Shown here piece after piece: positions 12,341 through 26,400 of a DNA stretch of 64,000 bases. The position numbers and the translations under genes are program-made. Origin of the DNA: Varroa destructor (taxonomy: Eukaryota > Arthropoda > Arachnida > Mesostigmata > Varroidae); the NCBI RefSeq assembly GCF_002443255.2, contig NW_019211454.1:38249719-38313718 (forward strand), given 5' to 3'. Numbering within the stretch: the stretch's first letter is position 1; each line of letters opens with the position of its first letter. A model generated the notes under the pieces. That model did no database searches. It was not told where the DNA came from and worked only from the letters and a program-made list of their open reading frames with translations.

Positions 12341-12534
12341 CTCTCTCTCTCTCTCTCTCTCTTAGCCTCCTCTCTCGCTCTCTCTCTATGTATATANNNN
12401 NNNNNNNNNNNNNNNNNNNNNNNNNNNNNNNNNNNNNNNNNNNNNNNNNNNNNNNNNNNNNNNNNNNNNNNNNNNNNNNNNNNNNNNNNNNNNNNNTATA
12501 TATAGAGTGGGAGAGAGAAAGAAAGAGAGAAAGA
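12341..12534. repeat. (CT)n-(TA)n / gap / (TA)n-(GA)n repeat block
   Basis: CT repeats and TATATA precede the run of N; TATATATA and GA-rich repeats follow it. The two flanks are roughly reverse complements, so this is one low-complexity inverted structure broken by the gap. Arg/Glu or Ser/Leu frames read through it are artefacts. Confidence 0.85.
12397..12496. other. Assembly gap, 100 N
   Basis: Exactly 100 undetermined bases, the usual placeholder for a gap of unknown length, placed inside simple repeats. Confidence 0.97.
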
Positions 12535-15500
12535 TTAAAAAGTTCACCGGACGCATCTGATGAATGCACTAGCAGAGCGCTATTACGTGCGATGTATTAT
12601 GATGCACGCCATCATCACCCCCTACATCAATATTACCAGGTTGGCATCAGCTATACCTGTAGCTGTACGCCAATTAGTTGACCGCAGGGTCTTCTGTCGC
12701 CTTCCACAGAGCCCTATTCTCGCCGCATAAAAAGATACATTAGATTAGGTAAAAAATAGTTTCTAATAGTGTTATCTTTGTTGACGTGTGGATACCTCGC
12801 TGGTGGAACGCGTATCCTCGACACAACGATCATCTCATCGAGATAAAAAGAAATCAACACTGGTGAGCGCAGAAGTAGGCATTTCCAAAGCATGCAGCTT
12901 GTTACATATTTCTATTCTTAGATGCTTGCACTAAGGAGTAGTCGGAAATATTCCTCGGCCGTAGCCACCCGTGTGTGAGTGTGCTTATCAACGTTAATAT
13001 TTTTTTTTTTATTAGTGAATAGCGCTGATGAGTCAGGTTGGTTTCTGTTCTGATTTCATTAAAGAGAAGCAAGCATCACTATATACATATTTCTAGCTTA
13101 TAGCGAATGAACCCTTATAACTTCCTCGGCGACGATGTAGTGCCTTACACATATATATATTTTCTTTCTCGTCCTAAGGGGATTGAAGCGAATCCGGCTA
13201 GAGACAATATGCTGTTTTGCGCGTTTTCTCTCATTTTTAACTCGATGGAAACTTACCCCGGTTTTGGCATGGCCCAGACAGTACGACCGCACAAACGAAC
13301 GCTGCCTAGTGACGTTAGGCCAGTTCACCCCCATATATATTCCAGCTTCTCCCTTTCCTCTTCTTTTTGGCTTATCGGTGACCCGTTGTACAACGAATGC
13401 GGACAGGTAGACAGCATTCAGCCCCGATGTGGGGCAGCCTTCGAAAAGGTGGGGGAATCCTTTAAAAAAGTGCAAAATAGAATGAGCGAGGTATGGAGGG
13501 TCAGCATTAGCCTATTAGCGTAGGTCCTGTTGACACAAATACGTTTTTCCATATACGTTTATTACTACACCGTACGATGATAATTACCATTAGTATCATT
13601 TCGTACTAATTTAGTATACTCCTTATGCGAATTCGAAATCAAGTTCGAACCAAGTACGCATTTACTATTCTGTCCAGGTAAGGTTTGTATGATACTATAG
13701 TATAAATAAAACTAAACCTAAACTAGCTGCTGAACCTAAAAACCTTTATCACTTGTATAGTTCTGTTCGTTACAACGGTACGTTAATGAAATAATTTAAC
13801 AACGTTCGTGGGTAAAACGATATTGCGAAATAAGGAATAGCTTCTTTAAATTGTATGCCTTTTGTGGTCCTATTAGAAGCATAGCTTTAGGATTTGATAG
13901 ATCTGTTTTCAATAGTGAAATGCCTATTGGGGTTCTATCCTATATCAAGCAACCCTGTTAAGAGAGTGGATTTAGGTATACCAAATTTTAGAATGCTACA
14001 ATTGACTGAATAACCTGAAAGTGGAAGCCCACGTTTAATATGGACGATACATTGCTAATTTGCAGAATCTAATTTAGAGAAATAACGCTTACTGTGACCA
14101 GGAGACGTTCTTAAACACGTTTATTTCGAGCCAACTGAATTTGAGAAGTAAAAATTTTTATCTCTAATTGGCGGTTTTCCAGAAGCTGCCTTCACGACCG
14201 CTCCATTCAGTTAACTACAACATGCGCTGACGCGTAGGTCACGGACGACAGGCTGTTGCCGGTTCTTCTTTGAAGCAAACATCCTCTGTTTCCAAGGGAA
14301 ATGGCAGTGGCCATTTTGCCCCTTCATCAGCTCCTTTTCTTGAGCTAACACCCTTTATCGTCAAGATCTTTCACTTCGTTTGAGTTTGTTATCGGTTAAA
14401 TGATTCTAGCAATCCTAATCAGTTAGAAATAACAAGACAACGCTCCTCTCTCTTTAAAGAAGTTCGGGGTGCCCACTTAGCGTGAACATACGTACTTAAT
14501 TTTTACCTTAATTCAAATAATAGCCTGGATAACGAGTGGACATTACAGACGGCTGACCGGACAGCGTGACTAACACGGAAGAGATAGGAGAAATGCAGTC
14601 ATTTGTTTCTGGCCAGCAATCCGTTCTGGAAGGTAGTCGGCGACCGCCGCGGAGCCCCCAGCGACAGCATTCAGAAATAATAAGACCAACGGTAGCAGCA
14701 ACAGGAGCGGCGGTGGCGGTGGTGGCAATGGCAACAGTGCGAAACCAAACCAAACAAAGCTGCGAGATAAAGCAAGGTTCACTTCTAGAGCTTCACTCAC
14801 ACGCGTCAACCTTACGGCTTACTATTTGTCGTTCTATTTTGTCCATCGAAAGCAGAAGGTCAACGGCTGCTCCTACTCTAACAACCGACAACCGGCAACA
14901 GAAGCTTTGTGACGGTGCGGCCTAACGCGGCGGCAACAGCAGAAATAATGATACTTGCATGTGTGTCAGTGGAGAACGCTGCAGTGAACACGATCAGAGG
15001 ACCCCGTTTCAAGGGCCAGGAGCGTCAGATGTAGAAATAGCCGACTTTTCATTCAAATATCGAATCCAGTAGCTACGTTACGGAATAAGGGCGCTCAGAG
15101 TACCTAATGGACCTGATTCACTATGACCTATTTTTGTGCATCTTTTAAAACAGTCAGCAATTTTGTGCCAAGTATTTAGATCAGCACACGTAGCACGGCT
15201 ACTGTGAAGACGTGCTAAGGTTTATGGGCTCTTCTGCCAGCAGCGTTCGCATGATGTGTTTCTATAGGTTGACAGCTGCATCACCAAAATAACTGTTATT
15301 ATTATTATTATTTTTTGTGTAAATTTTTTTGGTATACTTCCTAGTTTCGTTTCACTTCGAGGTCACTAAACTGATCATCTTTAGTGCCCATCGCCGATCC
15401 GTCACTATCAGAATTGCTATATCATTATTAAATCAGCGTTAGATTTTTGCCTTTATTAATATAGTCAAGCGTTATAATATTATATATTTATGTAATAATA

Positions 15501-18500
15501 ATTATTTTTTTCATGTATGATGCGCAATAGCAAAGCATTCGCTCATACAATGCCGATAACCATTATCCACGAAATTATCAAGGGCAGGTTAGAGAAAAGT
15601 GCCTGTAAGCGATGCTGCTTATAACTTCAGGGAGGCAACATAACAATTGATATATTATTATTAGCAAATTATATCTACTGCTATTACGTGTTCTCTTCAG
15701 TCAGCCATGGGCCAATATAGATATATATGAACAATATTATTTTTTAACTGCTATGTATTTGTATCATTGGATTTTAATTCCGTTATTTTTTTGCCGTTGC
15801 TACAGCTAATGTTTTCCCTTAAATATCATTGCCAACAAACAGGCTTTCTTATTTATTTATAGTTTATTTTTTGATATGGTGTTTGACAATCAACGATCAT
15901 TTTGCGGTAAATTGATTTCGTCACCTTCCTTTTTGGGCGCCTTTTGATTTATTTTATCGTTCTCGTTTTAATTTTTTTTTATCTCACATAGTTTTTTATT
16001 CTGGTTAGATTTTAATTTCATTGGCGTTTCTGTTACCTCACACGTATATAATATGTGTCTTTTATCTCTTGTCAAGTTCCCTACGGTACTAATTGTAGCC
16101 TTAATGTCTGCGTCTGACTGTGCGTACGTCGTTTCAACGGTCGTACTGCCGCATCCATCTCGTTCACGTAAGCGAGTACATTGTCCTTCAATGACTTCAG
16201 CACAATATTGATAAACTGTCAAAGTCTTTCTGATTTAGAACGCTATTGTTATCATTACTGTCGGTATTCGTTTCGGTCGTAATAAAATTTTTCGAAATTC
16301 TGCACATCATCTCCGCTGTAGCTAAAATTATCATTAGGCCAACAAATTATATCATTTCATCGAACGGTTGCATTGACGTCGAACGCCGAGGCCCTTCCTC
16401 TTCTGTCCTTTGAATTGCGTTCCCATTGGCATCCACGTCTGACCTTACGCGCTGCCTTTGCGTTTCTGAATTGTACGTACGTTCACGTCGAACCGTACCT
16501 TTACCGCGTTCAAGTTTGCATGCAAGTTCGCGTTAGTGCTTCCATTTGTGTATATCCGTCCCGTCTGGACCGGTTGGTTTTCCTTCCTTTTTTGTTTGTA
16601 GGTGACAGGGCCCGGGGCACAACTTTTCGGGGTGAGTGTCATATAGATGTGATTCTTGACGAAAAGCTGAAGCAAACGATGGCATGGACAAAGCAGCATT
16701 GAAGGTTGCCATCTACGGCTTTGTCTTTGTTGCGTTGCGACACGAGCTCAGGCGATGTATAGCAGCGATACTAATAAATAGCCTCCATAATAGTAAACAA
16801 ACATTTTCCTCGTTCAATACCGTATCTTTTGAGCTGAGCTTATGTCGTTCTTTTCCTGCTAGCGATACATCGATAACTTTACATGGACGTAAACTAATAG
16901 TCATAATAGTAGATGCTATTATTATTTCTTATTATATAATATCAATATTCTTATTGTGCTTTTCATATTATCACTGCCCTTCAAATAGTAACACAGTAAT
17001 CGTATCATGTACAATTACATCGTGTATGTTACTGTCGTTATATATAATTATTTTGGTCGTATATCACTGCTATAATTATAGTTGTTTTTCATTATATTAA
17101 GATCATTTGCATCAATACTTATTTATTATTGAATTCTCACTCACTCGGCAATTTTTTTTCAGCTTATATTTTAGGTGATTTGCTTGGCGCGGCAGATTAC
17201 GCGACGCGCACGGATTGTTCTAAATAATACCGATTCTGACACTGTACGTTTGTATGATAGGTTTTGTAATTTATGACGTTGCTCGGTTTCTGTGACGATC
17301 ACGTGACCAGTCATCTCGCGTTGACGCCGCGACATTTAGAGCTTGTCGCTGCTTTTCATGTCACGGACATCGTGACCTCCACAGCTCTGTCGCCCTTCTC
17401 CAAATGCTGCTACTTTCGTATTGCATCAAAGCTAACATCTCGTAAAGACATGATTAGACCCTTTATTTTGTTCTCATACCTACATGCAGTGCTCGTTAAG
17501 AGCGTTCGCGTTCAGTACCTTCGTCCTTTGCTAGTTGTGCCTATTCGACATATATTTATGGACAGCAAGGAGACGGATAACCATAAAATTTGCACATATT
17601 CACTGTCATCAAGACTCCTAGTTGTAATTGACGGGTAACTCAGTATTATCTCTAAGGGCACTCCTCCTGATGGCATGTCCACAACGTATACCCTAGCTTT
17701 ACAATAGAAATCGTGCATCATGTAACTTACTTAGCAATTGCCTCTAGACCTATTGATCGACTCGATTGATACCGTACGATAGATCGACTATAGCTATGGC
17801 TTCAATTGTTCTCGTGCAGTTGATGTCCTGCCGTCCGAGGATGAATGGCCGCAGTACGATATATTTATTTCATCGTACTTGCTAGTACCATAGCGTCACT
17901 TCCTGTCCAGGTAAGCAAAAGGTTCTTTATGGAGACGTATCTGTGGCGTAATGTCAACATAACTGTAGGTAGAACAAACACAAAATGAAAACTGAAACAC
18001 ACTATACAAGTTCCCAACTGTTTATCGTATGCCATTTTGATCCTTGCGTGTCTCTCCAAGATTTGTCATATTATTATTATTATTATTAATGAAGTGAGCA
18101 ACGGCGGCAGTCGTCTGAAAACTAGACGAAAAAATTTTGCCCTATTTTTCAGGCAAAACCTCAGGAACGAACACAGCTCTTCATCGATTATTATATCTGA
18201 TTCGTATAGAGTACAACATATGGCTTCTAACTTGTATATATTACCCCACACTCTTTTGTTATAGAATGAAACATGCTAGCGGATTAAGTGGTCTGCTCTG
18301 GTGAGTGCTTAATATTATAATTCGTACGCACACAATTTTATCGATCTTTATTGCCCAGGCATTTGTGTATATACACACACATTTACACTGTTGAATCAAT
18401 CTCTACTTTTAGATTCTGAATGTACTGGTGGGAAAGGTGTGGAAAAAACGAGCGTTTAATGCGGGTGAGTGGAGTTTCCTTTAGGAGAATCCCTACTAGT

Positions 18501-20220
18501 TGTCCCATTGTGGCGCCTGTTCAAACCAAAAGCAGTGTCTTTTTTACATTTTTATAGCGTACGAGAACTACGTCACTCATTCGAATTTGTGCATGCTCAT
18601 AGATAACGGGCCGTTTACGTATTTGACGTTATGCGTCGTTCTCACCTCGTTATTGCTCGCTAAGAGTTGGGATTCAGCTTCGCGAATCCTCAGAAGGGCG
18701 AACTTGGAGTCCTTTAATCCCGTATGGTTGCTTTAAAACAAATCAACGAGCAAGCGCTTTAGTCGCTTGGCCGGAGAACTGACATTGTTCAATCTTCAAC
18801 TAAGCTGGTTGTAATTCAGTCAGTTTTGGCTCATTCGTCAACTAGTCGACTAGGGAAGGGCCTTCGAAGCCAACGTTGTTGCTGCTGCTGTTACTACTCA
18901 AGATCTTCGTTTGGGTCGGTGTTAACGCTGGTTGAGCCTTCCGTTGCTGCCATTGTAGCTACTATGTAGAGTTCATCTGTGGATTCGGGCGACGTAGTAG
19001 GCCAACTAAGCATAACCTAGCCTGCTTGTTGGTCCTGAGGATACGACGACCAACGGTAACCAGCGCTGGCCAGGAGCTGTCCGGAGCGAAGTCCAGCTCG
19101 AAAGGGCCTCACAGGAAACCAGCCGACTCGCGACCTTTTCAATAAGGCAGAGACTCCGCTGAACGAAGCTCGACGCACCCATACCTGCGCTTTGCTGCTT
19201 GTCGTTGTTGCTGCGCTGGTTGATGATGATGGGGTATTGCTAGGTTGCTGCTGGTGATCCTCAAGTAACTCCGATCACCTTCTCCAGCTCCCGCATTAAC
19301 CCCTAGGTTCCTGTTGGGCCATCTATACTATAACTGTTGCATGCTGGCGGTGCTGCCGATGCTGTTATTAGTAAAGTACGCGCTGTACCAGAATCAAACA
19401 CGGCAGCGACGGGTCGTGCAGTAGCAGCAGCTGTGAAAATTTCAGTCTGCTAAAGCCATTCGTTCTACTTTCGAACACGGATCGCTGTTTCACTCGTCAG
19501 CAGTACCAATCATTGCCACTGTCTGTTTGTGGCCGTTGTTGTTTTGTCGCTGTTTCTGTCGCCCGACCAAACAAAATGCCAAAGGCGACCGCTTTGGTGC
19601 CGCGAAGAGGTCAACAACTTTCACCAAAGCAACCGACAACCGGCGAAGCACTGGTAGGAAAACGTATCGTTCTGGCCGGAGGGCATCAATTGGAGCCAGT
19701 ATCGACATCGCTGAACCAGAATGACGCTTTGAAATTCTATTTTATAATGTCAACTTTCTATGCAACTTCTCTATTCGAATTTACACATACTTTCACGCAC
19801 TTCAATACACGCAGACTTGTTTGTAGCTATAGTGGCATGCTCACATCGGCTTTTTTTGCATACAGCGCTCACATACTTGGAACGCGTCCAAGATGCACGT
19901 CTGGTAAGCGACAACATTGGCGCTTGACATGATCTATGGCTCTTTGTTGCTTAACATGAAAAGGTAGACGTGAACCGTTCTCTAAGATTAGTTTCTATGA
20001 CAGTACAGGCGAACTGTCCATCGACCACTGCTGGAGCAGCGCAGTGTTTGCTCGCTAGATAGCTACGAGCGCTCTCGCTGTCGTTTATCACCAGGTTTTC
20101 ATAGAGAGTTAGTAAGAACCGCTCTTCGAGCTGTGGCGCACGGGGGGGTTTCAGGGTCTACATAGCTCCTGTGACTTACAAGAGAGAACGTGTGGAATGC
20201 AGGCCCGACGACCCAATCTA
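12497..20220. other. Non-coding stretch, no supported gene
   Basis: AT-richer DNA with (ATT)n runs near 15295 and 18070 and poly-T tracts. A 121-codon ATG frame at 17273-17638 and frames open on both strands at 13098-13523 were read and not recognised. I see no domain, no splice chain joining them and no tRNA. Confidence 0.45.
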
Positions 20221-20229
20221 GTTGTCCAT

Positions 20230-20420
20230 TCAAATCAGGCCTAAAAGTAAAGAAGAAGGGCCTTAACCAAGGCGAAGCAGGCTACTTCCATGCAGTCATC
20301 TCACCGAATAGCAGCTATTGATGTTCGAATCAGGCAAAAAGTAAAGAAATAGGGCCTTAACCGGAGGCGGAGTAAGTTACTTCTATTCAGTCATTTTACT
20401 AGTTGGTAGTTGGCGTTGTT
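20230..20420. repeat. Imperfect tandem duplication, 95-bp period
   Basis: Two adjacent copies share AATCAGGC, AAAAGTAAAGAA, GGGCCTTAACC, then GGCGRAGYA, TTACTTC-like and CAGTCAT blocks. GGGCCTTAACC starts at 20258 and again at 20353, giving a period of 95. The copies differ at several positions, so the duplication is not recent. A degenerate third copy may follow near 20445. Confidence 0.75.
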
Positions 20421-23400
20421 TAGACACAGCTAGAATGTAGTAAACAGGCCAAGAAAGCCCTATAAAGTGAGTTCCATATAAGCGCTATGCCTGCTCCATC
20501 AAGCGGCGGCCAGGCAAATTGCCCCCTATAACTCTTACAGTCAGAGCAGCTGTTCTTTTCCTGTTAGCACATGCAGGAACCGCAGGCAACGCAACAGACT
20601 CGCCACAGATTTCTTATGAAATAGCGGGTTCCAATTAGGCTGAAACGTAAAATGAACCGTTAAAATTCGATAGCAGAAGCCCGAGACAACACCAATACTA
20701 AGAAAGACTACGTTCATTTTGGGAGCGTAAGGTTGCTTAGCTACGAGCATCTGTTAGGCTGCAAAATTCCTCTTTACACGTGAAACTGGCTAAATTGCAG
20801 TTCTTCCTTCGATACCTGGTCTTTTTTGACATGATTTCGCCGTGCTTCAACATACCTGGACGTTAAGCAAGGTACTATTTGTTTTCACTATACGTTTATC
20901 TGATATAGTTAGCAGCAAACCATTAGCTGCTATCTTGTTAATCTGTTTATTGGCACTGACTTAGCTTAGCATTGTATGTATATATGTTGCCACGCGCGGT
21001 AAACATTAAAAGCTTACCACCACTGCTACTGTGGGGTTTCATCTGCACGTGGGAACCTCAATTGTAACAAACCTTGCCATTTCGGTTTGCCAGAAGGTTA
21101 AAGTAGTGGATATGCACGAGCTCCCTGGTCTTTTCTGATTGCCTCATCTCCTTTACGGCCTCACTCCGGTGTATAGTTTGAGTGAATATGTTGATTAAAA
21201 GTGATGGACATCTTGAATAATACAGTTGTCCAGATGTATCTATGCAACAAGAGGATGAGACCGTCTGACGAGAGATGTTTGGCCAACCACAGGCTCTTTA
21301 ACTTACTAACGTAGGCTCATATAATCCAAAATGGTTCAGACAATCATGTAATATACATAGATTAAATCTGAACATATCGTTGTCCTCTAAAAGTGCTAAT
21401 TCTCAACAAATCAGCTATTAAATCAGGTGGTTCGTATGACTTTTGAAAGCTAATTCAAATGATTGCAGTGTGCTGCCGCTACCTTAATTTCATCCAGAGC
21501 AGAATCTGGTCTTCCATCATTATTTAGTAGTCAACGATCGATTTGAATGTTTATATTAGTTTTTGTTTTATATGACTAATGTTTTGTTAACCTTTTCTCT
21601 TTTATGTTATCTATTTCAGCGTTCACCCGTCTGTGGGGTCTCAGTTCATAAGCGGCTTACAGATCTACGATCTATCCAGGGACCGATTCGCGATAGCTAT
21701 GATCCCAGGGTGGCATATCTCTGTATGACTGGCTTACTGGGAGGCCTGCCAATAGTTCCCATTGTCGATGCTTGCTGGTGCGCGGGCGGACCTCCGAGAC
21801 GGTTACCAAGTGCGCAACTCGACGGCACTCTGACGCAGCAGCGTCGGGTCGTGCTTACGCATCAACTTGTTGTTGCCGCCGCTGCTGCTTCATCTCTCGG
21901 CCGCCTATAGTACCCTGTAGTTAAAAGCGTAGCATGTAGTTAGATCCATCCGCGTTACGGTATCGGGGCGTGGACGGTGAGTGTACTAGCGAGTAGTACT
22001 GCACGTGTTGTACACAGACGAACTCACGCCGCAGCCCCCACAGGGCAAACCACCAAAGCAGTCAGTTACTGAACAAGTCAGAAAGCGATTGAGCCAGCAG
22101 CAGTCCGCGTAAGCGAGTAAGCAACGTCTGATTGATCCATCCGTTTCTTGTTTTGAAATGGCCGCCCGGCCGCGGTCGTGGCAAACACCGCTCACCTATC
22201 GTAGTGCATGATGTGCATGATATTAGGATATATCTATCATTTACGATCTCGATAGCGTTTGGCCACATTCGGCTCGAGATAACGCTCATCTTGATGACAA
22301 CAACGATGCCGAAAGAAAGCGCCGACGGCGTCGGCAGCGTCACCGGCACTCGCTCATTGAGTCGATGCAACTAACACTATTGCTACAATCAGTAAAAGAT
22401 CAGCTCTGTTTTGCTGGCTCGCAGTGCTGCTAGACGCGTCGGCCTGTCGGATTCAATTGGTGTGGATCGAAAACAACTAATTCGATTCTCACATTTGGTT
22501 CCCACACAGATCGTCGTTCAGGAATTCGGATCGCTCGCCGGTGATGGCGGCTCTGCCTTGGCTGGCATAACCGCATGGGCGGCGGAGAAACTCCGAGCGA
22601 AACCCTGAACTAACCAGGCTGGCATTGTTGTAGTAGCGATGCCGCTGCCGTTGATTTGATGCCAAACCTAACCTCTATTCGGGATCGTGTTCTTGTATCT
22701 AGGTTCGTATGAATGTCGTCCATGTTAAAATCGTCGTGCGATTCCTTGACCGCGCTTTTCGGTAAAAAATCTACGCTACGATCCGAGCCCGGCCAGCTCT
22801 ATTAGACCTTCCCTTTCTGATGCGACTGCTTCTGCAGCTGTATCTGGCCGTTCGTCATGTTACTGTTGTACATTGTTCACTGATTTTATCAAACCTTTTT
22901 GCATAAGATTGTCTCGTACTACGAGCTTAATTGAGAGCCGTCGGCGTTGACGCATTAGATGACGAGAACAGTTTTTTACGACAACAACAGCCGATCCGCC
23001 AATGGCATTCACCCGTTGTTCTGTCAATAGGTTTCGACGACCCGTCAACCGCCAACCTCAGATCATTCAATTTAGTCGCAAAAGTAGAAATAGATCTAGC
23101 AAATCTACTACTGTGTCCTGCTCTACCTGCAAACGTGGCTGCGCTTCCCGCTGCTCAGTAATCGTACAGCAGTGGTAGCCATCGCCCGTCACCGTTGAAG
23201 TCGCCGGAGTTAGCGGCTGACTCCTACTATCGAATAGCGGAGTTGCTGACGTTGACTCTGTTACTGCAAAAACGTTTGGGTAGCGGCAGTACCATCGAAT
23301 CAACGACGCTTGTTGCGTCTGCAGATTCAACCACCTTTACACAATCTTAATGGGAGTTGAGCGGCAACAGCAATCTAATCGAAGTCGAAATCGTGCTACG

Positions 23401-26400
23401 ACCAAACCAAAATCAGCAATGCCCGACGACAGGACAATAGTAGCAGCGATAGCAGTACTGAGCGACTGAATCCGCCGAGGATGATCGGCCCGCGCTGAGC
23501 CGCCTCGGAACAACGAAGGCCCGACGACGACGACAAACGACAGTCAATGAATAGATATTGAGGTCTCGATTCTTCGTTTTTCGCGGCGGTTATTGTCTAC
23601 CGATGCTACAAGTATTCAGCCGCTGCCGCAACCAAAACAATCGACCAATACTATCGGATCGATGTATCGACTTCGGCCAGCGACGGCGACTAAACGCCGA
23701 AGCTGTGACTGTGCGCGACTCCACTACTCTGTTGCTAATACTGTCGATCGAATTCGATCGATGCCCCCAATGGACGCGGCAGAGTTGGAATACGAATGGG
23801 CAAGTGGGGGCGAGGGAAGGTGCCATTCGGCAGCGACAGCGGCATCAGAAGCAGCAGCACTCGCAGCTGCGGCCGTAAAGGCACCGCTACGGGATCCCTG
23901 TTTTTGACTCGACGAAAAAACAGGCAGTCCCCACTCGATTATGCGTTTGTCCGTCCCTGACGCAGCGGAGTCTATTGAGGGCCGCTGGCGCCGCTGTTAA
24001 GTGCTGTTGACGACTACTTACTATTGACTTCTGCTGTCGACTGGTAGCTCTAACTTCTATCCTGGCACAGCGTCAGATAGAGCGAAGTCATAGTCCAAGA
24101 CGCACTGGACACAGCGGCGATGGTGGTATCGTTGATGGAAGTGGGGTGCCGGTCTAGCTGTTCTGAGTCAGGCGCCGTTGATAGGTCTAAGCTGCCGCTT
24201 ATGAGCCCGGTATCGGTATGCGACAACAATAGCAGCAGGTGTTGTGGACTACCTTGCCTCATGCGAAGCTGTGGCTTGTGCTGCTGATGGTGCTCACAAT
24301 GTCGATGTCGATATCGTTGGCGCCGCTCGCGTGAGTCAATGGGGGGCTAAAACTGAGGTTGAGGCCTGAACCCGATCCTTAGCTTATTGTCGTCAAAGGA
24401 TTGCCGTTCCAAACAAATGAGCGCTACCTAGTTGTAGTGTGACGGTCGCCTTCCTCGTCGTACGACCGAATAGTAACAACGGTAACAGTAGCCTCGTCTT
24501 CTTACAACAACGTCTTCAAAACACTTATATAATAATATTAGCAGATAAACAATTGACGTTACTGTATGTTATCCAAATGATCGCAGTCGCTGTCGCCGTG
24601 GCGGGACGCTCATGGCGATGTCGGTATTATCGATCGCGTCTGGTTTGGCTGGTCTCGTATTTTTATTTCTCTTTAGCCTGAATAATAAGCAGCGATAGCA
24701 GTCGATGCTAGAATAGATAAAAGTATCGTCGTTCACTTGAAACGCGAAAGAGTGTAGGATTGGGTTGGCGCATTTTGGTTGCGGTAATTCGTGAATAGTG
24801 AACTCCTTCGAATGTTCGTTTGCCATCTTGTCATCCAGTTGTCGTCGCTGTTGTAGTTACTATCGCCGCCGTCGTTACCGCTGATGACTTCGTCGCTATC
24901 GACTTCGACCGCAACAACGCCTGTTATTTGCTTGACAAAAAACGAACAGAGATTTTGCCTATACAGTCTATTCATTCGACTGGCCCCCCTCACCTGGAAC
25001 ACTTCGCGCTGCCCCATTGTCATTAACCTTTGGGTGACAATGACATTAGTCCCAGCATCATTGGCCAGACCGTCACTTCCATCATATGCCTAATATGTGT
25101 ACCCAAAATAACGGCAAAAATCAAGAACTTTATGCGTTACATTATAGTACAATTAAATTGATTGTCCAATAGCCGAACGTAGTTTGGACGAGGAAACGGT
25201 GAAAAAAAGGAGACTCAGGCCTATAGATCATCATCATTGTTAACTTTCGATCATACTTGTATAATAATCATTGGCGTTACAATCACTACTAACAATTGAT
25301 TTACATACGGCAGCGCAATAAGGCCTGGATCAATTTAGGCAATGATCACAGCAAGTGCGTATTCGCGTGAGATGGTCGCTTAAGCGGTGGAAACGTCAGC
25401 AGGCGCGGTATGTTACGTTCCTCGGGAAGCAAAAAGGGAAATAGGGCTACTGTTACTTCTCTGGGTTTTGCTCGCAGAAACAGCGGTAGCTCAGCAACGG
25501 CACGTGCTGCCGACCATATTCGAAGCAGTCGGCATTGTACGCCCCACAAATGCTTGCTTCTTTATTGTGATAATTACTATTATTATCGTAGTCCTACAAT
25601 GGTTAGGATCTGTAAGGACATATAGCCGCCCTCGAATAAGGATTCGCCTCAAGACACAGCAAAATCAAGGGGCCACTATTATGGTGGTAACTGGTGTATT
25701 AAACCATTATTGGTATATTGTCGATTCGATATAGATAAGACAAGAACTAATGTAACGAGAATATATACATACAAATATATATATATATAGATGCTCCGCA
25801 ATTTTTTACGCCCTTATTTCGATATGGAAGTGCACATGCCTCTATATAGGTGTTCATATGAGTGCGTGCGCACGGTAAACATATATATGCTCGTTTTTCT
25901 GGCCAGTACATGATTGTATATGTCGTATGTATAGTAGGGGCATAGTTTTGTAGCTTGTTGCGTCGATCTGCTGTCATGCACACACTGACGCAACTTATGC
26001 TATTCTTGTGTTTTTCCCTTCTGCCATTTTTCCTATGAGCTGAATCCTTTTACCTTATGCTATACATTATAAAATAACGTTATCTATTCATCCTGCATTA
26101 TCTGTTCATCGCGTGTACTCTATTGTTTCGAAGGCTGTCAGCACTCACACCTTTCACACGTTATTATCGTTTTGCCAATAGCAGGGGTTCTTCTCCGACA
26201 ATGCGCGCTCGTATCGGCCGGCTCAACAGTGACTCATTGTGTGACTCCGGTTACACTTGAACTTCACACCGGATCTTTTGTCGTCCTTTGTCATCATTTT
26301 ATTTTTACTATAATAAGCATTTCTTCGGTGACGTCAACCTGTTGATTCGTCTAACAATAGATATAGTTAGGTGAAATCATGTCGACTGCGTGCATATCTG

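Larger units (their letters stand above)
6375..12396. other. Non-coding stretch downstream of the EGF ligand
   Basis: No gene is supported. The first part is presumably the 3' UTR of the Spitz-like gene; AATAAA signals occur at 7209 and 7507, but neither can be tied to the transcript. The rest holds simple repeats (CAG, GTC, ATT, CTG, GA; listed separately). Open frames here are built on those repeats or lack an ATG. Confidence 0.5.

Noticed and set aside
17273..17638. 121-codon ATG-led + frame
   Set aside because: Length is within chance for this much DNA, and I recognised no motif or splice partner. It is left as unsupported.
24780..24830. Minus-strand DGK...EGV, considered as the last NCS-1 exon
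   Set aside because: Only DGK and TxE match by chance. The true exon with full C-terminal homology was found at 35551-35643.
25387..25734. Frame with GLLLLLWVLLAETAVAQQ, resembling a signal peptide
   Set aside because: It begins at GTG, with an in-frame stop just upstream and no ATG. No exon chain was found.
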